Below, in pieces: positions 32,786 to 41,723 of a stretch of DNA of 64,000 bases. The notes beneath the pieces were generated by a model. It had not been told where the DNA came from and made no database searches. It saw only the letters and a list, made by a program, of their open reading frames with translations. The first letter of the stretch is position 1. Every line of letters starts with the position of its first letter. Position numbers and translations under genes: made by a program. The DNA is from CAYYYG01 sp964490875 (GTDB lineage: Bacteria; Patescibacteriota; Microgenomatia; UBA1406; GWC2-37-13), in assembly GCA_964490875.1 (NCBI GenBank), contig CAZBEF010000001.1, forward strand, positions 310,001-374,000, given 5' to 3'.

Positions 32786-32805
32786 TCAGTTTTTAACAAA
32801 CAAAT

Positions 32806-34251
32806 ATGAACGTATCGTCAACCATAAAGGGGATCCAGAATATTATGCGAAAAGACACTGGTGTTGATGGTGATGCCCAGCGTATTGGGCAGATTGTCTG
32901 GATGATCTTCTTAAAGATATTTGACGATAAAGAACGGGAAACAGAACTACTTGACCCAAGCTACAAATCACCCATTCCTGAAAAACTGCGCTGGCGTAAT
33001 TGGGCAGAAAATGAAGAAGGGTTAACAGGAGATGCACTTCTGGAGTTTGTAAACAATGAACTCTTCAAAACACTTAAAAACGAAGCCTCTTACGATAAAA
33101 GTAATCCACGATCATTTATCATTCGCTCAGTTTTTGAAGATGCCTACAACTACATGAAGTCAGGAACACTTCTGAGACAGGTTATAAACAAAATCAACGA
33201 GATCAATTTCAATAAATCAGAAGACAGACATCTGTTCAATGACATCTACGAGCAAATTTTAAAGGATCTTCAATCTGCAGGTAATGCAGGCGAATATTAC
33301 ACGCCACGGCCCATTACTCAGTTTGTGGTAAACATGATAAGTCCAAAGCTTGGCGAAAAAATTCTTGATCCTGCATCAGGTACAGGTGGCTTTCTTATCT
33401 GCGCTCTAGATTACCTCAAAGAACATGCAGTAAAAACACCTGAAGATTTTAAGCTATTACAAGAAACTATACATGGCATCGATAAAAAACCACTTCCGCA
33501 CTTATTGTGCATGACAAATATGATCCTGCATGGCATTGATGAGCCAAAATATATCCGTCGTGATAATGCTCTTATAAAACCACTTCGGGATATTACCGAT
33601 AAAGACCGATATGATATTGTGGTAACCAATCCACCATTTGGCGGTGTCGAAGAAGATGGAGTTGAACAAAACTTTCCTGCAAGTTTTCAAACAAAAGAAA
33701 CTGCAGATCTATTTCTCATTTTAATAATCGCACTTCTCAAACAAGGTGGACGTGCTGGCATTGTACTACCAGATGGCTCACTTACTGGGGAAGGCGTAAA
33801 ACAACGCATACGACAAAAACTCCTTGAAGATTGTAACGTACATACTATCGTGAGGTTGCCTAACTCTGTATTCCAGCCTTATGCAACGGTGGCAACAAAT
33901 CTTATTTTCCTTGAAAAAGGAACACCCACAAAAGAAATCTGGTACTACGAACATAAACTCCCAGAAACTCAAAAGAGTTACAGCAAAACCAAACCACTCA
34001 AACTGGAAGAACTCGACCCCATAAAAGACTGGTGGAACAATCGAGTAGAAAGTGAACAATCATGGAAGGTTTATATCAAGACCATTGCCGAGCGTGGGTA
34101 TGACTTGGATATAAAGAATCCCCATAAAAAAGTTGAGACAGAGCCGTCTTCAACCGATGAGATTATTCGTGAACTAGAAGTTTCTTTGCAAAAAAGTACA
34201 AATATTATCAATGAACTAAAAAAAGAATTATATGAAACTAGTTCCGATTAA
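32806..34251 (+). CDS. hsdM: type I restriction-modification methyltransferase subunit
   Basis: The 481-aa protein has an N-terminal helical HsdM domain, 'AGEYYTPRPITQFVV' (161-175), AdoMet motif DPASGTGGF (188-196) and catalytic NPPFGG (275-280), diagnostic of N6-adenine methylation. It follows hsdR after 20 bp and overlaps hsdS by 20 bp. Confidence 0.95.
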   Translation: MNVSSTIKGIQNIMRKDTGVDGDAQRIGQIVWMIFLKIFDDKERETELLDPSYKSPIPEKLRWRNWAENEEGLTGDALLEFVNNELFKTLKNEASYDKSNPRSFIIRSVFEDAYNYMKSGTLLRQVINKINEINFNKSEDRHLFNDIYEQILKDLQSAGNAGEYYTPRPITQFVVNMISPKLGEKILDPASGTGGFLICALDYLKEHAVKTPEDFKLLQETIHGIDKKPLPHLLCMTNMILHGIDEPKYIRRDNALIKPLRDITDKDRYDIVVTNPPFGGVEEDGVEQNFPASFQTKETADLFLILIIALLKQGGRAGIVLPDGSLTGEGVKQRIRQKLLEDCNVHTIVRLPNSVFQPYATVATNLIFLEKGTPTKEIWYYEHKLPETQKSYSKTKPLKLEELDPIKDWWNNRVESEQSWKVYIKTIAERGYDLDIKNPHKKVETEPSSTDEIIRELEVSLQKSTNIINELKKELYETSSD

Positions 34252-35494
34252 GGATATTTTCAATCTGGAAAAGGGAACTTTACAAAGTTCAAAAGCTACT
34301 CCAGGAGAATATGTTTTTATTACGGCTGCAGCAGAATGGAAAACGCATAAAACTTATAGTCAAGATAAAGAAGCTCTTATTTTTGCGGCTGCAGCATCAG
34401 GATCATTAGGAAGAACGCATTACATAAATGGAAAATTTATTGCCAGTGATCTTTGTTTTATTCTAAGTCCAAAAGATACAAAAAAATATCCTGTTAATTT
34501 GCAATATTACCATCAGCTCTTTAACTCTCTACGAAAGGAAATCGTTGCAAAAACAAAAAAGGGTACTTCAAAAGATGCAATTAGTAAACAAAGTCTTGAA
34601 CAATATTGCATTCCGTACTTAAATATCATCAAGCAAGACAAATTGGCTATAGTAGGAAGGCAAATTGCAATAAAAAAGAATGAATTTGAAACAGAAGTGT
34701 CTAATCAACAAAAACTTATTACTAGGTTGAGACAATCAATCCTTCAAGACGCTGTTCAGGGGAAATTGGTACCTCAAGACCCAAATGATGAACCTGCTAG
34801 TGTGCTATTAAAGAAGATAAGAATAGAAAAAGAAAAATTGATTAAAGAAGGAAGGTTTAAAAAAGACAAAGTCGTCGGGAAGATAAAACCTGAAGAAATC
34901 CCCTTTGAAATACCTAAAGCATGGAAATGGTGTAAAGTAGCGGAAATAAGTACATTAATTACTAGTGGTTCTAGAGATTGGGCACAATATTATTCTCAGA
35001 ATGGAGCCAAATTTGTCAGGATGAGTAATTTATCAAAAAATTCATTTACACTGAGAATGGATAGTATTCAATATGTTACACCTCCACAAATATCAGAAGG
35101 AAAAAGAACTGTTTTAAAACCTAATGATCTATTAGTTTCAATAACTGGAGAAGTAGGTATGCTTGGATTCATACCAGATAATTTTGGCGAAGCATATATT
35201 AATCAACATACGGCTTTAATAAGATTTTCAAATGAAATAAATATAGAGCTATTTATATATTTATTTTTGTCTACACATATACAGTCACAACTTAAAAGCC
35301 CTCAAAGAGGTTTAAAGAATAGTTTAAGACTTACTGATATAGAGGAAATAATAGTGCCACTACCCCCAATTCAAGAACAAAAGAAAATTGTTGAAAAAGT
35401 AAAGATGTTGTTCCAACAAATAGATAATCTGGTTAGTGAAAATGTTAAACAGCAGAAATTAGTAAAAATGCTAAATTATAGTTTTGTTTCATGA
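34232..35494 (+). CDS. hsdS: type I restriction-modification specificity subunit
   Basis: The 420-aa protein has two target-recognition halves: the first begins at the N-terminus, and the second starts with 'EIPKAWKWCKVAEIS' near 229. Each ends in a conserved helix (QQKLITRLRQSILQDAVQGKLVPQ near 164-187, and 'PIQEQKKIVEKVKMLFQQID' near 382-401). It sets the bipartite recognition sequence. Overlaps hsdM by 20 bp and is followed by the TrlF-like gene after 6 bp. Confidence 0.92.
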   Translation: MKLVPIKDIFNLEKGTLQSSKATPGEYVFITAAAEWKTHKTYSQDKEALIFAAAASGSLGRTHYINGKFIASDLCFILSPKDTKKYPVNLQYYHQLFNSLRKEIVAKTKKGTSKDAISKQSLEQYCIPYLNIIKQDKLAIVGRQIAIKKNEFETEVSNQQKLITRLRQSILQDAVQGKLVPQDPNDEPASVLLKKIRIEKEKLIKEGRFKKDKVVGKIKPEEIPFEIPKAWKWCKVAEISTLITSGSRDWAQYYSQNGAKFVRMSNLSKNSFTLRMDSIQYVTPPQISEGKRTVLKPNDLLVSITGEVGMLGFIPDNFGEAYINQHTALIRFSNEINIELFIYLFLSTHIQSQLKSPQRGLKNSLRLTDIEEIIVPLPPIQEQKKIVEKVKMLFQQIDNLVSENVKQQKLVKMLNYSFVS

Positions 35495-35500
35495 ACATAT

Positions 35501-38488
35501 ATGGATGTTCAAATTAACGATATAGCTAATGACCCGAGAGGATCATTATGGAGAAAATGGGATTTGCATTTCCACACACCTTCCTCATATGACTATAAAG
35601 ATATGTCTGTCACAAATGAAAAAATAATTTCTACTTTAGCGGAAAATGCTATTTCAGTTGTTGCAATAACTGATCATAATGTTATTGATGTAAATCGAAT
35701 TACGCATTTACATACTCTTGGAGCAAATAAAGGTATACAGATATTTCCTGGTATTGAATTATGCTCTGAATTAGGAGGTAGTGAAAAAATACACTTCGTT
35801 GGTATTTTCCCTGAGGATTGTGATTTAGAGAATATTTGGATTAATATTCAGAGCAAATTAGGTCTTACACTATCTGATATCAAGCAAAAAGGAATTGAAA
35901 AAATATATTGCGATTTGAAAGATTCTGCTAAAGTGATTCATGAACTTGGTGGTCTAGTAACAGTTCATGCAGGTAAGAAGTCAAATTCGATTGAGAACAT
36001 AAAAAATAATCATGAGTATAAACTTCAAATCAAGACAGATTTAATACAAGAGTCTATAAATATTTTAGAAATTGGAAATCCCAGGGTAGATATAAGAGGA
36101 TATCATGAAATAGTTTTTCCTAGCATTAAATCTGTATTACCAATCATTATCGGTTCAGATAACCATAATGTTAAAGAATATACTCTTAAATACAATTGTT
36201 GGATTAAAGCAGATACAACGTTTGAGGGATTAAAAGAGATACTTTATGAGCCTACAGAAAGAGTTTATATTGGTGAAGAACCGCAAATCCTCAAAAGAGT
36301 AAATGAAAACAAGGAAAAATATATAGAGATGCTGAGAATTAATGGTATTCAAGGAAGGCAACCAAAAAAAGGTAAATGGTTTCAAAATGTAGAGATTAAA
36401 TTAAACAAAGAATTAGTTGCAATTATAGGCAACAAAGGGTGTGGAAAAAGTGCCATATCAGATATTTTAGGTTTGTTAGGCAATGCCCATGATGCAGGTC
36501 AAGATCAAAAAAATTTTTCTTTCCTTAATAACGTATCTAGTAAAAAAAGATTTCGTCAAACTGGTTTTTCAGAAAATTTTGAAGCTGAAATTATTTGGAC
36601 AGATACCAATAATATTAAAAGGAGTCTAAACGAGAATGTTGACTTTAATCAAGTGCAAAAAGTTAAATATTTACCTCAAAATTATTTTGAGAAAATAACT
36701 AACGAACTAGAGCTTGAAGAGTTTGAAATGAATTTAAAAAATGTGATTTTTTCTCATGTCCCTGATGCACTTAGATTAGGTAAAAATACTTTTGATGAAC
36801 TTGAAAAATATAAAAGCAGCAGTATACAAAGTGATTTACAAATACAGATAAATGAACTTGAAAAAATAATTCACAGTCTTGCTCAACTAGAGCGAAGGCA
36901 TCATAAAAGTAATATTAGTCGTATACAAAGTGCCCTTGAGTCTAGGCAAAATGATCTAGATGCACATAACAAATCAAAACCTGAAGAACCGAAATTACCT
37001 GATCAAGTGAAAAGTGAGGAAATCATAAAAAACACTGAACAAGTAAATAAAAAAATTGACGGATTAAAAAAAGAGATGGATCAAGTAGAGAGTAAAATTA
37101 TTGAAGCTCAAGAATGCTTAAAAAAACTCAATGTAGAAAAGGAAGAACTCAGGCAGATAGTCGATGATATTCAAAGACATGAGTCAATAATTAAAAAGTA
37201 TAAAAGTGATTCAAAAGAGCTTTTTAATAAATTTGGTTTTGATATTGATCAATTAATGAAGAGCGAGTTCGATTCAGAACCCGTAAAAAAAATGATTCAA
37301 GTTAAGCAAACAGAGATTGATAAATACGAACCACTTCTAAAAACTAACGAATTAATTGAGTATGAAACAGGGAGTAATTTGTTACTCAAGTCGGAACTAA
37401 AGGAAAAAAGCTTAGTTGTTAAAAAGGCGAATATTCAAAATGAGTTAAAAAGCTTAGTTGAACAACTTTCTAAACCGGAAAAAGAATTCCAAGAAAAAAA
37501 AGCGGCATATAATAAATGGCTGACTAAAAAAAATGTAATTGAAGGAGATAAAAATAATCCTGATTTAGTACCCGGATCTATCGAAAATATAAAAAAAGAT
37601 CTAAAATATCTAACAGATGAAGTCCCAAAATTAATTCTTACGGAAAGAGAAAATGCTAAAACAAAAGCCTGTGATATACTTGCGAAAAAAAATGAAATTC
37701 TTAATCTGTATACTGAATTTAAAAACGCAGTGGACACACTGCTCGCACAAGATACTGAGTACATGTTAAAGTTTCCAATTAAAGTTGATGTCGGATATAA
37801 ATTAAAAAGTAATTTTCAAAAGAATTTCTTAGACTACATAAATAAAACAAAAAGTGGTACTTTTATAAGAAATGGCGAAAAAATACTAAGTGATATTGTA
37901 GAAGGAATTGATTTTTCACATGAGAAAAACCTCAAAAAGATATTGACAACTACTTTGAGGTATTTGGATCAAGATCAGAGGCAAGAAGTTAATGATAAAG
38001 ATAGAAGTATTATTGATCAAATTAGTGAAGTAGAAAATTTTTATAAATTTTTATTCTCACTAAGTTACTTAGAACCAACTTATGAGCTTAAATATGATGA
38101 TAAAAAGTTAGATGAATTATCACCTGGAGAAAAAGGCGCTTTGCTAATTGTTTTCTATTTAATGATAGATAAAGGAAATATCCCACTTATCATTGATCAG
38201 CCAGAAGATAATCTAGATAATCAAAGTGTATTTGATGTATTGCGACATTTCATAGTGCATGCAAAAAAAAGAAGACAAATAATTATCGTGACACACAATC
38301 CTAACCTTGCTGTTGGGGCTGATGCAGAGCAAATTATATATGTCAATCTGGATAAAAAGAATAATTATGAATTCTCTTACAAAACGGGGTCAATTGAAAA
38401 TCCAGAGATAAATAAAGAGCTTGTTAGGATACTTGAAGGAACAATGCCAGCATTTGATAAGCGAAAACTTAAATATCATCAAAACTAA
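35501..38488 (+). CDS. TrlF-like PHP/SMC-type ATPase, defence-associated
   Basis: The 995-aa protein joins an N-terminal PHP phosphoesterase (DLHFH with H23/H25, ITDHN with D58/H59, E86, H156, IGSDNH with D220/H222) to a split ABC ATPase: Walker A GNKGCGKS (310-317), a long coiled coil (about 440-720), signature LSPGEKGA (873-880) and Walker B LIIDQPED. This is the layout of the TrlF family that I know from type I R-M operons and defence islands. Its biochemical target is not established as far as I know. It lies 6 bp after hsdS in the same operon. Confidence 0.85.
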   Translation: MDVQINDIANDPRGSLWRKWDLHFHTPSSYDYKDMSVTNEKIISTLAENAISVVAITDHNVIDVNRITHLHTLGANKGIQIFPGIELCSELGGSEKIHFVGIFPEDCDLENIWINIQSKLGLTLSDIKQKGIEKIYCDLKDSAKVIHELGGLVTVHAGKKSNSIENIKNNHEYKLQIKTDLIQESINILEIGNPRVDIRGYHEIVFPSIKSVLPIIIGSDNHNVKEYTLKYNCWIKADTTFEGLKEILYEPTERVYIGEEPQILKRVNENKEKYIEMLRINGIQGRQPKKGKWFQNVEIKLNKELVAIIGNKGCGKSAISDILGLLGNAHDAGQDQKNFSFLNNVSSKKRFRQTGFSENFEAEIIWTDTNNIKRSLNENVDFNQVQKVKYLPQNYFEKITNELELEEFEMNLKNVIFSHVPDALRLGKNTFDELEKYKSSSIQSDLQIQINELEKIIHSLAQLERRHHKSNISRIQSALESRQNDLDAHNKSKPEEPKLPDQVKSEEIIKNTEQVNKKIDGLKKEMDQVESKIIEAQECLKKLNVEKEELRQIVDDIQRHESIIKKYKSDSKELFNKFGFDIDQLMKSEFDSEPVKKMIQVKQTEIDKYEPLLKTNELIEYETGSNLLLKSELKEKSLVVKKANIQNELKSLVEQLSKPEKEFQEKKAAYNKWLTKKNVIEGDKNNPDLVPGSIENIKKDLKYLTDEVPKLILTERENAKTKACDILAKKNEILNLYTEFKNAVDTLLAQDTEYMLKFPIKVDVGYKLKSNFQKNFLDYINKTKSGTFIRNGEKILSDIVEGIDFSHEKNLKKILTTTLRYLDQDQRQEVNDKDRSIIDQISEVENFYKFLFSLSYLEPTYELKYDDKKLDELSPGEKGALLIVFYLMIDKGNIPLIIDQPEDNLDNQSVFDVLRHFIVHAKKRRQIIIVTHNPNLAVGADAEQIIYVNLDKKNNYEFSYKTGSIENPEINKELVRILEGTMPAFDKRKLKYHQN

Positions 38489-38541
38489 ACGTTCTCCTTT
38501 TTGCACTTGACTTTACAGCCTTCTTCCGGCCTCATTGTGGT

Positions 38542-38793
38542 ATGAATAAACAACAGTTCTTCTTCGTAGGTACGGTCGAGGTCTGCCTTCGAGGATATAT
38601 CTATAACCATAGCTGGATTATCCCAGCAACTTGTAAAGGCGTTGCTGAAATCTTAATGGAGCAACATCTTGAAGATGTGTACTCAAAAGTAGATGAATAC
38701 GCATATTCTACTTGCGCTGTTTTTCAACTAGATGGAAATCATATAAAGGAATTGAAACAATTTTTACCATTATTGCCATGCAAGAACAACTGA
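38542..38793 (+). CDS. small hypothetical protein upstream of the integrase
   Basis: The 83-aa soluble protein has no recognised motif. It begins MNKQQFFFVGTVEV and its 3' end overlaps the integrase start (38778) by 16 bp, so expression is coupled. Because many serine-integrase elements carry a small directionality factor beside the integrase, this role is possible but unsupported by sequence. Confidence 0.5.
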   Translation: MNKQQFFFVGTVEVCLRGYIYNHSWIIPATCKGVAEILMEQHLEDVYSKVDEYAYSTCAVFQLDGNHIKELKQFLPLLPCKNN

Positions 38794-40091
38794 AATACTG
38801 TCTGTATGCCCGTAAATCATCTGAATCTGATGAACGGCAAGCGATGAGTATCGATGGACAACTCAAAGAGATGCAAGCGCAAGCAAAGCGAGAGAAGCTC
38901 AATGTGGTGTATACGATAACTGAAAGTCATTCGGCAAAAGAATCTGGTCAAAGATCAGAATTCAATAACCTTTTATTAGGTGTTTCTAATCGAAAATACA
39001 ATAGCATACTCACTTGGGCTCCAGATAGATTGAGCCGAAATGCGGGAGATTTGGGAAAAATTGTTGATCTTATGGATCAGGGAAAGCTGCTACAAATAAA
39101 AACGTATTCTCAATCCTTTTCTAATAATCCTAATGAAAAATTCTTACTCATGATTCTCTGTTCTCAAGCAAAATTGGAAAATGATAACAGAGGAGTTAAC
39201 GTAAAACGTGGACTTAGAAATAAATGCCAGATAGGTATCCGACCTGGAATGGCACCGATAGGTTATAGAAATGTTTTGAAAGCAAATCGTATCTCCACAG
39301 TTGAACTAGATCCTGAACGCGCACCAGTTATTAAAGAAATGTTTAATAAGGTAGCGCATTTAGGATTCTCCGGACGGATGGTAAAAAAATGGCTCGATGA
39401 TATTGAGTTTACGACAAAAGGTGGATGTAAAATGCCATTAAGCAAAGTGTATGTTGCCTTACAGAATCCTTTTTATTATGGAGAATTTAAGTATGGAGAG
39501 CATTGGTACAAAGGTACTTATGAAACGCTAATTACCAAGTCTTTATTTGAAAAAGTGCAAATTCAGCTTCAAGTCGCTCCAAGACAATGGAATAAACAAC
39601 TCTTTCCGTTTAAGAAAATCTGTATTTGTGGATCATGTAGTGGGAACGTAACTGCCGAGATTAAATACCGAAGAACAAAAACAAACAAGATTAATACTCA
39701 CATTTACTATCACTGCAACCGAATTAAAAAATATGATTGTCCAGAACCTTATATTACCGAAGAAGAGTTGATTAAACAGTTGGTTGTTTTACTTCCCCAC
39801 ATAAAATTGAATACGAAATATATGATGCAGGAGTTTGAAATTGAAATGAAGCGACTCCAGCATTTGAAACTAACGGTTCTTAATAAACAGAAACCAGTTG
39901 TTGAAATTACACCCCATAATGACAATACAAATGATGACACAACTACCAAATACAACGATCTACAAAAAGACATGCTTCACGATTATTTACTTCATGTGCT
40001 ACAGTTTGGGACCCCTGAGGAGAGGGTAAAAATTTTGAGTGGAATGAAATCAAAATTTAGACTAATCGACAGGCAATTAATTCTCATGTAA
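38778..40091 (+). CDS. large serine recombinase (integrase)
   Basis: I choose the ATG at 38778 (MQEQLKYCLYARKSSE), since the catalytic-domain strand must be close to the N-terminus. The 437-aa protein has the resolvase domain with the nucleophilic Ser in YARKSSE and 'LTWAPDRLSRNAGD' (catalytic Arg), the recombinase domain (PIGYRNV ... VYVALQNPFYYGEF), a zinc ribbon (ICICGSCSGNV ... YYHCNR...YDCPE) and a C-terminal helix. It is the likely integrase of the 17.4-41.2 kb element. Confidence 0.93.
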   Translation: MQEQLKYCLYARKSSESDERQAMSIDGQLKEMQAQAKREKLNVVYTITESHSAKESGQRSEFNNLLLGVSNRKYNSILTWAPDRLSRNAGDLGKIVDLMDQGKLLQIKTYSQSFSNNPNEKFLLMILCSQAKLENDNRGVNVKRGLRNKCQIGIRPGMAPIGYRNVLKANRISTVELDPERAPVIKEMFNKVAHLGFSGRMVKKWLDDIEFTTKGGCKMPLSKVYVALQNPFYYGEFKYGEHWYKGTYETLITKSLFEKVQIQLQVAPRQWNKQLFPFKKICICGSCSGNVTAEIKYRRTKTNKINTHIYYHCNRIKKYDCPEPYITEEELIKQLVVLLPHIKLNTKYMMQEFEIEMKRLQHLKLTVLNKQKPVVEITPHNDNTNDDTTTKYNDLQKDMLHDYLLHVLQFGTPEERVKILSGMKSKFRLIDRQLILM

Positions 40092-40107
40092 ACGGTATAA
40101 TTACCGT
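40092..40107 (+). promoter_or_regulatory. palindrome over the -10 of the Ntn-hydrolase gene
   Basis: ACGGTA-TAAT-TACCGT is a perfect inverted repeat containing TATAAT (40096-40101), which ends 6 nt before the ATG at 40108. The arrangement implies a leaderless mRNA with an operator on the -10 and start site. Confidence 0.5.
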
Positions 40108-41160
40108 ATGACATTAATTGCTGGATGTAGAACCTGGAATGGAATTTGCATTGCCACTGACACAAGAGTAACCCATAAACCTTTGCAGGGTAAAGCTTAC
40201 TTTAAAGATGATTGTCAAAAGTGTGAGATCATTACTGGAGGTCCTGCTATTGCTGTAGCGGGAGACTGTCGCACAGCCACTCTTTTTAAAGACGCTTTGA
40301 GAAAAAACTATATCGGTGTTTTTAAAGATTTTGCCAAAAGAATTCAGAAGAGGGAGAAATTAAATGAAGATCCCGTTTCTGTTCTTAAAAATGTGATAAG
40401 AGTAAGTCTGATTGAAATTTCAAACTTGAAAGAAGTAATGACAAAAAATCCACGGGACACAGCTATTTGTGGTTTGATTGGAATAATTGATCTTATTCCA
40501 CTTAGATTAAGCTCTCAAGAATGCTTGAATATTATTCAATCACTAAAATATGCTCCAGAATCAAATCAAGTCTTTATTAAAAATTCTATCGATATTTTTC
40601 GGTGTGCCAATGGTGAAGTGGATTCAATTGAAATTAATGGATTTAAACAAAACGCATTAATTTCTTTTGAAAATATGCTTGGAAGTACTACGACAATTGC
40701 AAAACTCAAAATATGTGAAGTTCCGTTTGGTCAAATAGCTGCCTTTGGTAGCGGAGTAAGCGACGATCATGAAGATGAGCAATATAGAACATTAGCTTAT
40801 CTTTTACTTCAAACCCCAGAGGATGACTTACAGGTTGCAGCATTTCATCTCACTAGAACACATGGTTGGTCTGAACAAGTCGTTCCTAAAGATAGTCAGT
40901 ATGGTTTTAAGACTTTTGGAGGTGCAAATTTAGCAATGATGCTAATGCCAGATCCTAAAGACCCAGAAAACCATGTTGAATTAGCAGTATTGAAAGGAAA
41001 ATTTCATAGAAAAAGTGATAATAAGGTAATTTCTGATGTATATGAGAACGAGAATGGGTTACTATGTGTAAAAGGTGAAGATGGAAAAGAGTATGTCTTA
41101 AAACCATTTAGCCAATATGACATGGGAAATTTGGATTCTCTTCAGTTAATGTGGATATAA
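40108..41160 (+). CDS. proteasome-like Ntn-hydrolase family protein
   Basis: The 350-aa protein opens MTLIAGCRTWNGICIATDTRVT, the strand-turn-strand of proteasome beta/HslV-type Ntn hydrolases (T-x-x-G...DG...A-D-x-R-x-T), with Thr2 becoming the nucleophile if Met is removed. A later 'FGQIAAFGSGVSDDHEDE' resembles the 'xGSG' turn of that fold. It is longer than HslV, with a C-terminal extension of about 120 residues. Role unknown: a peptidase or amidase of the element. It is the last gene before tRNA-Ser. Confidence 0.6.
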   Translation: MTLIAGCRTWNGICIATDTRVTHKPLQGKAYFKDDCQKCEIITGGPAIAVAGDCRTATLFKDALRKNYIGVFKDFAKRIQKREKLNEDPVSVLKNVIRVSLIEISNLKEVMTKNPRDTAICGLIGIIDLIPLRLSSQECLNIIQSLKYAPESNQVFIKNSIDIFRCANGEVDSIEINGFKQNALISFENMLGSTTTIAKLKICEVPFGQIAAFGSGVSDDHEDEQYRTLAYLLLQTPEDDLQVAAFHLTRTHGWSEQVVPKDSQYGFKTFGGANLAMMLMPDPKDPENHVELAVLKGKFHRKSDNKVISDVYENENGLLCVKGEDGKEYVLKPFSQYDMGNLDSLQLMWI

Positions 41161-41321
41161 AAATCTTAGAACCAAACATATGTACCTTTCGAAGTATTTT
41201 AACAGTTTTTACGATTATAGGCTACTTTTTGAGGATTGAAGATTTTTGCTGCCCATTCAGCAAGCCATGTAGGGCTAAACTGAAAGGGTAGTTGGGTCTT
41301 GAAGCAACTCTAAGCTTTATG

Positions 41322-41408
41322 CGGAGAGGGAGGGATTCGAACCCTCGATAACCTTGCGGCTATACTAGTTTTCGAGACTAGCCCATTCGACCACTCTGGC
41401 ACCTCTCC
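41322..41408 (-). tRNA. tRNA-Ser (anticodon CGA)
   Basis: An 87-nt cloverleaf on the minus strand: acceptor GGAGAGG/CCTCTCC, D-arm, anticodon arm CTAGT-CTCGAAA-ACTAG (CGA at 34-36), long class II variable arm, T-arm GAGGG-TTCGAAT-CCCTC, discriminator G, no encoded CCA. It lies at the switch from AT-rich accessory DNA to higher-GC core DNA and is a candidate integration landmark. Confidence 0.95.
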
Positions 41409-41424
41409 TGACATCTTATTTTTT

Positions 41425-41539
41425 ACTAGCCCATTCGACTCCCGCTTCGCGGGACTAACTGGCAGTAATTGCTCACTTCGTCGCGTCAAATGCGACTTCT
41501 TATCGCAAACTGCCAGTTGAGCATTCTGGCACCTCTCCT
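41425..41539 (-). pseudogene. interrupted partial copy of the tRNA-Ser 5' half
   Basis: Segments 41425-41439 and 41523-41539 repeat the anticodon-stem/D-arm part and the acceptor-proximal part of the adjacent tRNA-Ser. Between them lie about 80 bp containing a GC hairpin (CCCGC TTC GCGGG) and the inverted repeat ACTGGCAGT/ACTGCCAGT. It cannot make a tRNA. It looks like a duplicated 5' end that received a small insertion. Confidence 0.7.
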
Positions 41540-41627
41540 AAATAGCTTATAGCTTATGGCTGATGGCTTATTGCTAAAGCCAATTGTATCAAATTTCAGG
41601 TTGAGATATAGGAAGATACGCTAAAGC

Positions 41628-41714
41628 TGGATTCTTCACTTCGCTGCGCTCGTTCAGAATGACATATGCGTAATGAAGATTTATGGATCCTGAAACGAGT
41701 TCAGGATGACGCGA
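41628..41714. repeat. dispersed REP-like repeat (GGATTC...CAGAATGACA type)
   Basis: CTGGATTCTTC...GTTCAGAATGACA is followed by GGATCC...GTTCAGGATGACG. The same vocabulary occurs at 46301-46381. These are intergenic repeats of a dispersed family. The 41409-41723 gap holds only this element and the tRNA fragment; no gene was found. Confidence 0.65.
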
Positions 41715-41723
41715 AGAGTCGAT

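Noticed and set aside
38712..38777. N-terminal extension of the serine recombinase
   Set aside because: The catalytic strand YCLYARKSS should begin within about 10 residues of the N-terminus, as from the ATG at 38778.
17408..41160. Intact prophage
   Set aside because: Terminase, repressor and integrase are present but no portal, capsid, tail or lysis genes are found in the window.
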